Below, piece after piece: positions 16,998 to 26,100 of a stretch of 39,050 nucleotides of DNA. Position numbers and translations under genes: made by a program. The DNA lies in contig CAZFBA010000034.1 in the NCBI GenBank assembly GCA_964517135.1, positions 1 through 39,050 of the forward strand. The letters run 5' to 3'. Numbering within the stretch: the first letter of the stretch is position 1; each line of letters begins with the position of its first letter. This DNA comes from CAZFBA01 sp964517135. Its GTDB lineage: Bacteria > Cyanobacteriota > Vampirovibrionia > JBFMGH01. Below the pieces are notes generated by a model. That model was not told where the DNA came from and ran no database searches. It saw nothing but the letters and a program-made list of their open reading frames with translations.

Positions 16998-18038
16998 TTA
17001 ATTATCTATATCTTGTAATGTAATCATGTTATCTTTATTTAAAGCTCGAATTACCTTTTTGTTTAGAACTTTTTCTTTTTCGTAAGGTTTTAAACCGTTT
17101 CCGGGTCGTTTAAAGTTAATCATTTCTTCAGTTATAATTTCATTTATTTGAATATCTCTTGCTGCTACAATGCTTCTTCTGTATGAATTTCGGAGTTCCA
17201 TTTCTTTAGGGGAAGGTTTTAGTTTCTCAGATCCCAGAGATTTTTCTATCTCTCTAATACAAGAGACCAGTTGACGAAATTCCTTGGGTTTGGCAGAAAA
17301 AGAATGATCCGGTCCAGTATCATTGTTATTTAAAGTAAAGTGTTTCTCAATTACTTTTGCTCCCAGAGTAACGGCTGCTATGCTTGCCAGTATACCTTTG
17401 CTATGATCTGAGTAGCCTGTAATGTAGTTATACCCCTGTAAAGTTGTAATCTTTTTTAAATTAAGCTCTTCAGGAACCGCAGGGTATATAGAAGTACAAT
17501 GCATAAGAATAAGCTCTTTTTTGTTTAAAATTGATAAAGCATGTTCAAGTTCGAATTTATCAGCCATTCCTGTTGATAGAAGTACTGGTTTATTTATTTT
17601 TGAAACATATTCTAAAAGTCTGACATTAATTAAATCTTCTGAAGCTATTTTAATAGCTGATGCGCCTAACTTAAGAAGAAGTTTAACTGATTGAGGATCG
17701 GCAGCACTAGCTAGAGGTATACAATTTTTATTTCTAATATATTTAAATAACTTCTCATAGTCTTCAGGTTTCAATTCAAACCGTTTAAACATTTCATACA
17801 TTGATTCTTGTTTTTTTAAGCCTTTTACTTCATATTCATACAGGTGATCTTTGTTTGATAAAAATTCATCAGTTTTATAAAACTGAAATTTAACACAATT
17901 GGCTCCACATTCAATGGCATTTTTGGTTAGTTTCATTGCTTGAGAAATATTGCCATTATGGTTAATACCAATTTCTGCAATAATAAAGATGGGTGAGGTT
18001 TCACTTATTTCAAAATTTTCTAATATTAATTTATTCAA
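16998..18038 (-). CDS. neuB: NeuB/PseI/LegI-type nonulosonic acid synthase
   Basis: 346 residues. The TIM-barrel domain (1-275) condenses a six-carbon amino sugar with phosphoenolpyruvate: IIAEIGINHNGN, VKFQFYK, LLSTGMAD, GYSDHSKG and EKHFTL are all present. The C-terminal SAF domain (about 285-343, RRSIVAARDIQINEII) completes the family architecture. The product could be pseudaminic, legionaminic or neuraminic acid. The GPDHSF segment is closer to my memory of LegI/NeuB than of PseI, while the adjacent pseH-like gene points to Pse or Leg. The gene overlaps the WbqC gene by 8 bp and is followed by the acetyltransferase. Confidence 0.9.
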   Translation of the reverse strand: MNKLILENFEISETSPIFIIAEIGINHNGNISQAMKLTKNAIECGANCVKFQFYKTDEFLSNKDHLYEYEVKGLKKQESMYEMFKRFELKPEDYEKLFKYIRNKNCIPLASAADPQSVKLLLKLGASAIKIASEDLINVRLLEYVSKINKPVLLSTGMADKFELEHALSILNKKELILMHCTSIYPAVPEELNLKKITTLQGYNYITGYSDHSKGILASIAAVTLGAKVIEKHFTLNNNDTGPDHSFSAKPKEFRQLVSCIREIEKSLGSEKLKPSPKEMELRNSYRRSIVAARDIQINEIITEEMINFKRPGNGLKPYEKEKVLNKKVIRALNKDNMITLQDIDN

Positions 18039-18774
18039 AGTATTTTCCTTCTAATAAATCCTTTTTAGTTATATTGTTTGACAATATAATATCTATAGCT
18101 TTCGGGCCGTAATTGAAAAGAAGATCAATAACAGATAGATGGCTTTCAAATAAGCCAAAATGCTGAAAATATTCAGGGAAATTATAGTTTTGAAAGAGAA
18201 TTTTAATGTTATGCTGATGAAAATCTTGTTTTTTTATATAATTAGGTCCCTGGGCTCCCAGAACGATTATATTTGCACCAAGTTTTAGACATTGATTTAG
18301 TATTAAATCTGATTTTTGGCCTTCAAAACCACCTTCACTCATTTTAATAAATTTTACTTTCAAGTTAAAGACGTCTAGTAAATATTTAAAGATACTTTCA
18401 TTAAGGTCATTTAGATATTTCCATCGGTTGTTATTATAGATAAAGTAGAAAAAATCAGAATATTGATTAAAGAAGGGGCTTTTTTTATAGTTTAATTCGA
18501 TAGATTTCCAGTGTTTATATTGCCATGATTTATGTAAAGGATATTCCTGTTCTGCGATTTTAACTTCATTTAAAGGTATAAGTTGATTCTTTTTAACACT
18601 AACTGGTACTGTAAGCCATATGGGGCCATTAGCAGTTTTAATTTTATTTCTATTATTCCAATCCTGGGTTAAATATTGTACTGTATCCATGTATACAAAA
18701 GTATCACACAGAGAAACTTTGTGAAACAGCCCTGGCCATGGCAAATATACAGGTTGATGTCCGGATAATATCAT
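18031..18774 (-). CDS. WbqC-like family protein
   Basis: 247 residues, matching WbqC-like proteins throughout: the N-terminal signature GHQPVYLPWPGLFHK (5-19), then VYMDTVQYLTQDWNNRNKIK and WLTVPV, and a C-terminal QNYNFPEYFQHFG with LSVIDLLFNYG. These proteins occur in O-antigen and nonulosonic acid clusters; their chemistry is not settled. The gene overlaps the amidohydrolase by 1 bp and the synthase by 8 bp, so it is translated as part of the glycan operon. Cytosolic, without signal peptide. Confidence 0.88.
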   Translation of the reverse strand: MILSGHQPVYLPWPGLFHKVSLCDTFVYMDTVQYLTQDWNNRNKIKTANGPIWLTVPVSVKKNQLIPLNEVKIAEQEYPLHKSWQYKHWKSIELNYKKSPFFNQYSDFFYFIYNNNRWKYLNDLNESIFKYLLDVFNLKVKFIKMSEGGFEGQKSDLILNQCLKLGANIIVLGAQGPNYIKKQDFHQHNIKILFQNYNFPEYFQHFGLFESHLSVIDLLFNYGPKAIDIILSNNITKKDLLEGKYFE

Positions 18775-19613
18775 TATTCTTCAATTAAAACCTGAAAATT
18801 TTTTGACAGGTATTTTTCTAGTAAATGTTCGTTAATATTATAACTAAAAAGATCATCCAGCATAATTTTTTGTGAATGGCAAGAATTAAAAGGATAATCA
18901 GTTCCAAAAAGGAGGTTATTTTCTGGAATTATTTCAGATGCTATTTTAACCATACTCATAGAAGCACTAACGGCCATATCAAAGTACATATTATCAAGAT
19001 ATTTCTTGGTATGATTATACAGGTAATACATAAATAGCATTCCACCTAGATGTGATGCAATAATTTTAGCTTCAGGAAATCGTTTAACAAGGTTAAATAA
19101 ATTATAAGGCATATCTCCCCTGCTAAAGCGATATGGGTGTTCAATATGAGGTAATAGTATCATATCATTATCTATTATAACTTTCATTACAGGATCCATG
19201 ATTTCAAAATCATCTAAGGAGTAATGTTGCCAGTTTGGTATTATTTTTATTCCTTTAAACCCCATTGATTTACACCGAATAATTTCTTTAATTGCCTGAT
19301 TAGTTTCCAGGGGTTGTATCACGCCGTAACCAATAAATTTATCGGGATATTTCAGTATTGTATTATAGATAAAATCATTATCTTTCTGACAGTTCACATT
19401 TTTTACCCAGGGTAAACCCATAATAACAGACTTATCAATATTAGATTCACGCATAGATTGAAGTATATTTAGAGGTTTAGACTTTTCAAGTGCCTCACAG
19501 GATTTATTATGAAGGAATATAATCTTTTCAATTTGTTTTTCTTCAGGTTCGAAGATATAATCTGAAGATAACAAGTCCTCTCTGATAGTGTGTACGTGTG
19601 AATCTATAATCAT
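18774..19613 (-). CDS. Metal-dependent amidohydrolase family protein
   Basis: 279 residues of an Amidohydrolase_2-type TIM barrel. Metal and catalytic candidates are His6 and His8 (DSHVH), His156 (LLPHIEHP), His188 (ASHLGG) and Asp239 (FGTDYPF). The family hydrolyses or decarboxylates small substrates. Here it is second in a nonulosonic acid operon, overlapping its neighbours by 4 and 1 bp, so it probably modifies a sugar intermediate, perhaps an N-acyl group. No substrate can be named. It is not a standard part of the known Pse or Leg pathways. Confidence 0.82.
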   Translation of the reverse strand: MIIDSHVHTIREDLLSSDYIFEPEEKQIEKIIFLHNKSCEALEKSKPLNILQSMRESNIDKSVIMGLPWVKNVNCQKDNDFIYNTILKYPDKFIGYGVIQPLETNQAIKEIIRCKSMGFKGIKIIPNWQHYSLDDFEIMDPVMKVIIDNDMILLPHIEHPYRFSRGDMPYNLFNLVKRFPEAKIIASHLGGMLFMYYLYNHTKKYLDNMYFDMAVSASMSMVKIASEIIPENNLLFGTDYPFNSCHSQKIMLDDLFSYNINEHLLEKYLSKNFQVLIEE

Positions 19614-20269
19614 AGAGTCTTTTCTCCATAAATATAAAAGGTATGAGATTGATTAATATCAACAATAAGGTTTTCTTTTGGCAGAAATCCTTTTATTTCA
19701 AGAATATTAAGCCCTGAGTTTTTAACCAATTTTATGATTTCTTCTGGTATAAACCAGTTGTGAAGATTTTCAGGAACAAACTCACCAGATGTAAATTTAT
19801 CCCAGTAAAGGTTTTTGGTAGTAATAAAAAATTTACCTTCAGGTTTGAGGGATGTAGAAATTGTTTGAAAAAAAGCTTTTGGTTTTAAATTTGTTTTTTG
19901 AAGTACTCCGATAGAAGTTATGAGATCAAAGTTATATTTATATGATGAGGTAGAGAAGTCTTCAAGTTTAAATTTAATAGAGGGTTTAAGTTTTTTTTTA
20001 TTAGCATACTGAATCATTTCTGGACAAATATCAATACCCAAAGCTTTTATTTTGGGATGTTTTTCTAATGCCAGATTAAATAAACATCCTGTACCACAAC
20101 CAATATCTAGCCAGTTTGATATTTTTTCAAAATTAACTAAATTAATGACAAGTTTAAATCGATTTATCATCCCATCTTGAGAACCCCATTTAGCTTTTTT
20201 ATATTCTTCAGAATACTTGTTAGCTAGAGAATATTCTTCAATAATAGAATTTGTATCATAGATTTTCAT
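19610..20269 (-). CDS. Class I SAM-dependent methyltransferase
   Basis: 219 residues. Motif I is WLDIGCGTGCLF (53-64), followed by LGIDICPEMIQYANKK (acidic residue of motif II) and FDLITSIGVLQ (motif IV). A KPEGKFFITTKN segment matches the post-motif helix and strand of the fold. It is the first gene of the five-gene operon, overlapping the amidohydrolase by 4 bp. A sugar O- or N-methylation role is likely from context, but the acceptor is unknown. A TATAAT on the minus strand at 20297-20302 lies 28 bp upstream of the ATG. Confidence 0.85.
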   Translation of the reverse strand: MKIYDTNSIIEEYSLANKYSEEYKKAKWGSQDGMINRFKLVINLVNFEKISNWLDIGCGTGCLFNLALEKHPKIKALGIDICPEMIQYANKKKLKPSIKFKLEDFSTSSYKYNFDLITSIGVLQKTNLKPKAFFQTISTSLKPEGKFFITTKNLYWDKFTSGEFVPENLHNWFIPEEIIKLVKNSGLNILEIKGFLPKENLIVDINQSHTFYIYGEKTL

Positions 20270-20586
20270 ATTAAAATGACTTTCTTTTTTCTTCTTATTA
20301 TATCATTGAAGCTTTTTATCGTAATTTGAAAAAGCTAAAATAGACTGTATAAAACGACTGGACTAATAATATTAAATCTATTAAAATTTAATTAAATGTG
20401 TAAGATTAGATCATTATATAGCTTAAAAAAGTTCTGGTTTTCAAAATCTTTATCTTGTTTAACCTCAAAGAATATAGTGGGCAATATTTTCAATTGCTGT
20501 TCTATTAACTTTTCGTATGTTTGTATTGTATTAGTTCGATGATTTTAGCCGGTTGTATATTAGTCTTAAAAAGGAATTTTTTTTAA
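20270..20586. promoter_or_regulatory. Divergent promoter region of the glycan operons
   Basis: 317 bp between the two divergent glycan operons. On the minus strand, TATAAT (20297-20302) is a good -10 for the methyltransferase operon. Just upstream of it is an inverted repeat, AGCTTTTT / AAAAAGCT (20310-20317 and 20329-20336), placed like an operator. For the plus operon the only firm signal is AAGGA at 20571-20575, 11 bases before the TTG at 20587. No gene is present. Confidence 0.45.
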
Positions 20587-21306
20587 TTGATTTTAGCAAT
20601 TTTACAAGCAAGAATGTCATCTTCAAGGTTTCCAGGAAAGGTTTTAAAACCATTACTGGATAAACCTATGATGATAAGACAAATTGAACGCATTAAAAGA
20701 AGCAATTTAATTGATAAAATTATTGTTGCAACAAGTACAGATAAAACGGATGATGAAATAGAAGTTGTTTGTAAAAATTATAATATTGAATATTTTCGGG
20801 GTTCTTTAAATGATGTGCTTGATAGATATTATCAACTTGCAAAGCTTTATAATCCAGATCAGGTTGTAAGATTGACTGCTGATTGTCCTTTGACAGATTG
20901 CAAGTTAATAGATGAGATTATAGAATTTCACGTTAAAAACGATTATGATTATACTTCAAATGCTATTAAAAGAACTTATCCAATTGGTCTTGATGTTGAA
21001 ATTTTAAAGTTTGATATACTAAAAGAAATATGGTTAAAAGCAAAATTAAAAGAAGAAAGAGAGCATTTGACTCATTATATTTACAACAATTTTGAATTAT
21101 TCAATACTTTTTCTTATGAAAATTCTGAAGATTTATCTTCTTTAAGGTGGACAGTTGATTATTTTGAGGATTATATTTTTATTCAAAAAGTTTATAATAT
21201 TCTATATCCTGTAAACAAAAGCTTTAACACTAATGATATTTATAATCTTTTAGCAAAAATGCCTGAACTGACAAAAACCCAAGCTGTAGAGTTAATAGGT
21301 GAATAA
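20587..21306 (+). CDS. SpsF-type cytidylyltransferase
   Basis: 239 residues with a nucleotide-binding N-terminus ILQARMSSSRFPGKVLKPL (5-23), the signature of the SpsF/CTP_transf_3 group. RLTADCPLTD and DYTSNAIKRTYPIGLDVEI are further conserved parts. The group activates nonulosonic and related sugars with CTP, so this is the candidate PseF/LegF/NeuA equivalent. TTG start with AAGGA upstream. The gene is followed one base later by the radical SAM gene, forming a three-gene plus-strand operon divergent from the synthase operon. Confidence 0.85.
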   Translation: MILAILQARMSSSRFPGKVLKPLLDKPMMIRQIERIKRSNLIDKIIVATSTDKTDDEIEVVCKNYNIEYFRGSLNDVLDRYYQLAKLYNPDQVVRLTADCPLTDCKLIDEIIEFHVKNDYDYTSNAIKRTYPIGLDVEILKFDILKEIWLKAKLKEEREHLTHYIYNNFELFNTFSYENSEDLSSLRWTVDYFEDYIFIQKVYNILYPVNKSFNTNDIYNLLAKMPELTKTQAVELIGE

Positions 21307-21307
21307 T

Positions 21308-22441
21308 ATGAAGTATGGGAATGTTTCTAAAACAGCAAGATTTTTAATTGATAGACATTTAAAACAATTGGAATATACAAAAAACTTAAATGATGAATGT
21401 CCAAATTTCCCTTATCTTATTCATATAGAGCCTACAAATATCTGTAATCTTCGTTGTATTCATTGTATTCAAAATACCATGAAACGTAAGCGTGGAATGA
21501 TGGACTTTAAACTGTTTAAAAAGATTGTAAATGAGATTTCTCAATATAGTTGTGCTTTAACTCTTGATATGCAGGGGGAGCCATTATTACATAAACAAAT
21601 TTTAGATTTTGTTAAATATTCAAAAGAAAAAGATCTTTTTACTTCCATTATTACAAATGCAACAATGCTTACAAAAGAAGTGTCTAAAAAACTTATAGAA
21701 TTAGAACTTGATAGAATAATGTTTTCTTTTGATAGTCTTGATAAATCGATATATGAAGAAATAAGAGTTCGATCAAATTTTGAAAATACATTAAAAAATA
21801 TTATAAACTTTTTAGAATTTAATGTTGAAGCTGGCTTTCCTGTTTATACTTGTTTTGGTATGGTAATAGAAGAAAAAAACAGAGATAAAATTGATGATGA
21901 TATAAAATTACTCTATAATATGCCGCTTAATGAGGTTTTTGCTTTTCCAATGCTTAATATGCTTGGTGATTGTGAATGTCTTGAAGATAATTCAGTATAT
22001 AATCTTATGAATAATACAGAAAAAGAAAATTGGCCAGTATGCCGTGTTCCCTGGGATCATATGGCAATTAACTGGAATGGAGATGTTTTAGCCTGCCCTG
22101 TAGATTTTGAAGGTAGATTTGTTATTGGGAACATAGAAAAAGAAACCCTTCATGAAATCTGGAATGGTTCAAAAATGAAAGTGCATCGTAATGCACTATT
22201 AAATAAAGATTATTCTGAAATAGAAAAAAAAGGCAACCTTTGTAAGCATTGCACCTGTATGTGGAACGAAGAATATGATATAAGAGATTATAGTAAATTT
22301 ATGACCAGTTTTTTTATTAGAGAAATTAGTCAACTGGGTCCTAAAATTGGTAAGGTCGGTAATTCTAAAAAAGAAATAAATATTAAAATTAAATATCTAA
22401 ATACTATTAAAGAAAAACTTGAAAAGAAGGAACCTCTGTAA
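21308..22441 (+). CDS. Radical SAM/SPASM enzyme
   Basis: 377 residues from ATG 21308, preferred over GTG 21299 because AGGTG is six bases upstream. The radical SAM cluster motif is Cys46-x3-Cys50-x2-Cys53 (CNLRCIHC). A C-terminal SPASM domain has CRVPWDHMAINWNGDVLACP and later GNLCKHCTC, enough cysteines for auxiliary Fe-S clusters. Related enzymes modify peptides or dehydrogenate and epimerise sugars. In this sugar operon a carbohydrate substrate is likelier than a peptide, and no small precursor-peptide gene was seen nearby. The stop overlaps the next ATG (TAATG). Confidence 0.85.
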   Translation: MKYGNVSKTARFLIDRHLKQLEYTKNLNDECPNFPYLIHIEPTNICNLRCIHCIQNTMKRKRGMMDFKLFKKIVNEISQYSCALTLDMQGEPLLHKQILDFVKYSKEKDLFTSIITNATMLTKEVSKKLIELELDRIMFSFDSLDKSIYEEIRVRSNFENTLKNIINFLEFNVEAGFPVYTCFGMVIEEKNRDKIDDDIKLLYNMPLNEVFAFPMLNMLGDCECLEDNSVYNLMNNTEKENWPVCRVPWDHMAINWNGDVLACPVDFEGRFVIGNIEKETLHEIWNGSKMKVHRNALLNKDYSEIEKKGNLCKHCTCMWNEEYDIRDYSKFMTSFFIREISQLGPKIGKVGNSKKEINIKIKYLNTIKEKLEKKEPL

Positions 22442-23136
22442 TGAAAAAAATACTTGTTATTGCTGCCCATCCAGATGATGAGGTTTTAGGGTGTGGCGGT
22501 ACAATTTCAAAACTTGTACAACAAGGTAGCAATGTTTATACCCTGCTTCTCGGAGAAGGGCAAACTGCCAGAGGAAAGGTTTCTCAAGATGAAATAGATA
22601 CACTTAATAAAGAGATGCATAAAGCTAATGAGGTAATGGGAGTAAAAAAAATATTCTGGTTAAAGTTTCCTGATAATAGATTTGATCAGGTTGCTTTACT
22701 TGATATTGTTAAAGAAATTGAAAAAATAATAGACATTGTTAAACCAGATACGATTTTTACTCATCATTTTGGAGATTTAAATATTGATCACCAGATAACC
22801 TATAAAGCAGTTTTGATTGCTACAAGACCATTGCCAGAAAAAAACATAAAAGAAATTTATTCTTTTGAAGTTCCATCTTCAACAGAATGGAATGGGTTTT
22901 CTGCATCAACTGCTTTTATTCCTAATGTTTTTATAGATATTTCTAATACTATAGATAAAAAAATAGAAGCTATGACAAAATATAAATCAGAGTTGAAAGA
23001 TTACCCGCATCCACGTTCTTTAAAACATATAAGAGAATTAGCAGTTGTAAATGGTTCAATAGTAGGGCTTAATTATTGTGAAGCCTTTGTTTTAATCAGG
23101 CGTATTATTAATAATAACCATATAGACCAAGATTAA
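22441..23136 (+). CDS. PIG-L/LmbE family deacetylase
   Basis: 231 residues. The zinc-site motif AHPDDE is at residues 9-14 and THHFGDLNIDH at about 107-117; together they supply the metal ligands and base of the PIG-L fold. The family removes N-acetyl groups from GlcNAc-containing substrates. In this operon it may deacetylate a nonulosonic acid or precursor so that another acyl group can be added. It overlaps the radical SAM gene by one base and its 3' end overlaps the oppositely directed sulfotransferase by 29 bp. Confidence 0.88.
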   Translation: MKKILVIAAHPDDEVLGCGGTISKLVQQGSNVYTLLLGEGQTARGKVSQDEIDTLNKEMHKANEVMGVKKIFWLKFPDNRFDQVALLDIVKEIEKIIDIVKPDTIFTHHFGDLNIDHQITYKAVLIATRPLPEKNIKEIYSFEVPSSTEWNGFSASTAFIPNVFIDISNTIDKKIEAMTKYKSELKDYPHPRSLKHIRELAVVNGSIVGLNYCEAFVLIRRIINNNHIDQD

Positions 23137-24106
23137 TGTTTATAAGAGATGAAAGTTTTTTATTAGAATCAGAAAAAATATAATTCAACTTTTGTTTCAT
23201 TTCAGAAGTTACTATCTCCTTTTCATATTTATAATCCGGACAGGGTATTTTTAAGATTTTTACAAAAAATTCATCATTATTCTTTAAATAATTTCTTATT
23301 ATTCTATTTGATATATAACAGGACCAAAACATAAAAAAGTAATTATATAAAGTCATTTTTGTTGTGTAATTATTTTGATTATAGCTTTTGTTTAAATATT
23401 CATATTGATCAGGATAATATGGAGTTATATTTGTAAATATATAAAAATACTCTAAAAATTTATCGGGTGTTTCTTGAAACATTTCATAAGGCAATAATAA
23501 AACTCTTTTATTACCAAATGCTTCAGTAAAATTATTAAATATATTTAACCAGTTTAAACTTCTAACATCAAAAGGGGCTTTAAAATAATGACCAAAATAA
23601 ATTCTTTTTTGAAAATTGCCATTTTTGTAGCCAAGAAATGTTTTTAAAGAAATATATCTATCTTTTTTAATAACCAGTTGATTATAAACTGATTGAAACC
23701 AATCATCTTCTTTTCTAATAACCAGAACAATTTTAGCCTCAGGTAAAAGTTTTTTTAATATAGCAACGTATTGTTTGTTATTGCTATAAGCGTTATGTAA
23801 TGTACCAACAAGTCCTTCAGCGCTTATTATGATGTTTTTTTCTTCTATTTGATTTAAATAAGAACGAAGATTTTTTTTAAATTCCTCTAAAGTTAATTCA
23901 TCAAATTTTAAAACTTCTTCAAAATCATATAATTGATAAATAGGGTTAATTTTCTTTTTGTCTCTTTCAAGTGCTAAATTAAATTTATGTTTTCGTATAT
24001 GACAATAGGTATTTTTAAGATTAATGAATAGTTTATCCTGTAGAAAAGTAGTTGCTGTTTTATGAGCTCCAACATGTAAAATAATATTTTTGTCTTTTAA
24101 ATTCAA
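23108..24106 (-). CDS. Sulfotransferase-like protein
   Basis: 332 residues. The N-terminal HVGAHKTATTFLQ (11-23) is the 5'-phosphosulfate-binding loop, and LVIRKEDDWFQSVYNQLV resembles the 3'-phosphate-binding Arg/Ser segment. Such enzymes transfer sulfate from PAPS to sugars or proteins. It is tail-to-tail with the PIG-L gene, overlapping 29 bp, and lies next to repeats that follow its start. No PAPS-making genes are in the window. Sulfation of the cluster's surface glycan is the simplest reading. Confidence 0.78.
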   Translation of the reverse strand: MNLKDKNIILHVGAHKTATTFLQDKLFINLKNTYCHIRKHKFNLALERDKKKINPIYQLYDFEEVLKFDELTLEEFKKNLRSYLNQIEEKNIIISAEGLVGTLHNAYSNNKQYVAILKKLLPEAKIVLVIRKEDDWFQSVYNQLVIKKDRYISLKTFLGYKNGNFQKRIYFGHYFKAPFDVRSLNWLNIFNNFTEAFGNKRVLLLPYEMFQETPDKFLEYFYIFTNITPYYPDQYEYLNKSYNQNNYTTKMTLYNYFFMFWSCYISNRIIRNYLKNNDEFFVKILKIPCPDYKYEKEIVTSEMKQKLNYIFSDSNKKLSSLININLGLYGYY

Positions 24107-24199
24107 TATTATTCCAGATAAATGTAGAAACCGCTTTTAATAAAATGAATTACCCTCTTTTATTAATACATAAATACATACAATTAACAATTTTAGATA

Positions 24200-24391
24200 T
24201 ATACCATTCCACGTAAATAATTAATATATGCTTATGGAATTCAGTAGGGTGTTTTTGCCCACACAGCGGGCAAAACTCATCCGTCAAATAATCAATGAGA
24301 GGATTTTTATACTCAAAATGTCATCAATAAAAATCACCACACCTGGCCTCTATAATCTTGAATCTATACATTACTTTCAAGGATCAGTATA
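24200..24391 (+). mobile_element. MITE family A, copy 1 (192 bp, with nested insertions)
   Basis: Left end TATACCATTCCACGTAAATA and right end CTTTCAAGGATCAGTATA; the outermost 11 bases of the two ends are imperfect inverted repeats. Compared with the 86-bp copy at 38885, it carries about 106 extra bases after GAATTCAG. These start with the same GGGTGTTTTTGCCC arm found in the copy at 26098, then are broken by a further insert containing a perfect GATTTTTAT / ATAAAAATC hairpin. No ORF. Confidence 0.85.
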
Positions 24392-24401
24392 ATTACGCTG
24401 G

Positions 24402-24596
24402 TGTCCGGTAAAAGATTATATTTCGATGTATAAAACCTGTCATAATCTTTGTTTTAGATTAGAAAATTTTACAGGAAGTTAAATTTATGAAACGGGCAAA
24501 AATTATTAAACAGGGTTCAGAGAAGAGATGGATCAGGTTTGGTTTTTAAGCCTGCGGGCCCAAAAATCAAACCCTCAGAAAAAAATTAACCGGACA
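24402..24596 (+). mobile_element. MITE family B, copy 1 (195 bp, with palindromic insert)
   Basis: The terminal inverted repeats are TGTCCGGTAAA and TTAACCGGACA (one mismatch). Copy 2 is at 36634-36746. This copy has about 82 extra bases, bounded on both sides by AAAAATT, where the short copy has AAAAATT only once. The insert folds on GGTTTGGTTTTT / AAAAATCAAACC. The element abuts MITE A copy 1 on its left and lies just upstream of the gene at 24643, so it could carry promoter or leader sequence for it. Confidence 0.8.
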
Positions 24597-24642
24597 GTAA
24601 TGATATAATTAATAGTATTATTTATCGGTTAAATTTAAATAT

Positions 24643-26055
24643 ATGAAGAAAAAAGCGTTAATTTTATCTCTTACTCCTTTATGGACACCACATTTTGAAA
24701 CTGAATTGGAAATAATTTCTGATTTGCAAGACGAAAATTATGATATAGATATTGTAACTTGTTGTTGTACATTAAAATCTTGTATTGCAAACCCTAAAAA
24801 TGATTTAAGACGTTGTAAAATATGCCTTGCAAAGTTTTATAATGGAATGAAAGCTATTGGCTTAAGTTATAGAGATGTAATAAAGTTGAAAAATAAATCA
24901 AAATATTTTCAATATATTCCAGAAAAAATTAACTCAATAGATGAACTCATAAACTTTGAAATAAATGGAATTGATATTGGTCGTGCAGTTGCTTCAAACA
25001 TTATAACAAGAACAAAAGACCATCAATTTGATGTTAAGGTTTATCAAGAGCTTATCATTAAAACATTAATCTCTTCTGTCATTATTTATGATAATCTTAA
25101 GACTTATTTAGATCATAATAAACCCGATAAAGTACTTTTTTTTAATGGACGTTTTGCAGAATATAGGCCTCTGGTAAGGTTATGTGAGCAAAGAAAAATT
25201 AAATTCTTTACCCATGAAAGAGGGGCCGATTGTAATAAATATGAACTTTTTGAAGATTGTTTACCTCATTCACTTGAAAATATGAAAAATAGTATTGAAA
25301 AATACTGGAAAACTTCTAATTATAGTGAAAAACAAAAAATTATAATTGCTAAAAGATGGTTTATAAATAGGAGAAAAGGAATAGAACAGGGCTGGGTTTC
25401 TTATGTTAAAGATCATAAAAAAGGTTCTTTGCCTTCTAATTTCAATCAATCAAAAAGAAATATTGTAGTGTTTACTTCTTCTATTAATGAAAAAGAAACC
25501 TTTCCAGAATGGCAAAATCCTTTGTTTAAAAATGAATTAGAGGCATTAGAATTTATTCTGGATAAATATAAAACTAATTCAAATTTTCATTTTTATGTGC
25601 GAATTCACCCTAATTTGAAGAACCTGAATAATACACAATTAAGAAAACTAAAAGAATTTTCTAATATTTATACCCAAAATGCTACTTTTATTGATGCAAA
25701 TGAGTTTATTGATAGTTATAATCTAATAGATGTTTGCGAAAAAGTGATTACATTTATGTCAACCATGGGAGTTGAAGCCTGTTATTGGAAAAAACCTTCT
25801 ATTTTGTGTGGCAGAGCAATTTATGAAGATTTAAACTGCCATTACTCTGTTAATAGTAAAGAAGATCTTATTCATTTGATAAATATACAACTTGAAGCTA
25901 AACCAAGAGAAAATACCTATAAATATTCCTTCTGGGAAGCAACAAGAGGAATTCCATACAGAAAATATATGCCCTACAGTTTATATAGAGGAAAATTTCT
26001 TGGCAAAAAAATAACATCAGGAATGAAAATCCAGATTCCTGAAATTAAACTTTAA
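24643..26055 (+). CDS. Surface-glycan transferase-like protein, unassigned
   Basis: 470 residues, not confidently assigned. The C-terminal half looks like a GT-B or capsule-synthesis fold: FYVRIHPNLKNL, then a final ITFMSTMGVEACYWKKPSIL, where capsule transferases have a similar small-residue loop followed by EA and KPS. A cysteine-rich stretch (about 40-65: CCCTLKSC, then RRCKICLAKF) near the N-terminus is unusual and might bind metal. The gene is the only one on the plus strand between the sulfotransferase and maf. It lies between two inverted MITE A copies (24200 and 26098), with other repeats next to both. It may be a transposon-delivered or invertible glycan gene. Confidence 0.6.
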   Translation: MKKKALILSLTPLWTPHFETELEIISDLQDENYDIDIVTCCCTLKSCIANPKNDLRRCKICLAKFYNGMKAIGLSYRDVIKLKNKSKYFQYIPEKINSIDELINFEINGIDIGRAVASNIITRTKDHQFDVKVYQELIIKTLISSVIIYDNLKTYLDHNKPDKVLFFNGRFAEYRPLVRLCEQRKIKFFTHERGADCNKYELFEDCLPHSLENMKNSIEKYWKTSNYSEKQKIIIAKRWFINRRKGIEQGWVSYVKDHKKGSLPSNFNQSKRNIVVFTSSINEKETFPEWQNPLFKNELEALEFILDKYKTNSNFHFYVRIHPNLKNLNNTQLRKLKEFSNIYTQNATFIDANEFIDSYNLIDVCEKVITFMSTMGVEACYWKKPSILCGRAIYEDLNCHYSVNSKEDLIHLINIQLEAKPRENTYKYSFWEATRGIPYRKYMPYSLYRGKFLGKKITSGMKIQIPEIKL

Positions 26056-26100
26056 ATCGAAAACAAAAAATTGATTGTTATAGCTATGCATTAGTCTTAT
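26056..26100 (-). repeat. Dispersed repeat, copy 2 (inverse of 11811-11859)
   Basis: It begins right after the stop of the glycan gene and matches 11811-11859 on the opposite strand with two or three differences. It abuts MITE A copy 2, so the three bases TAT are shared by both elements. The 122-bp inverted-repeat element that follows copy 1 is absent here. Confidence 0.8.

Noticed and set aside
21308..23136. Ribosomally synthesised peptide cluster around the radical SAM/SPASM gene
   Set aside because: No small precursor-like ORF or peptidase/transporter was found near it; the surrounding genes are sugar enzymes.
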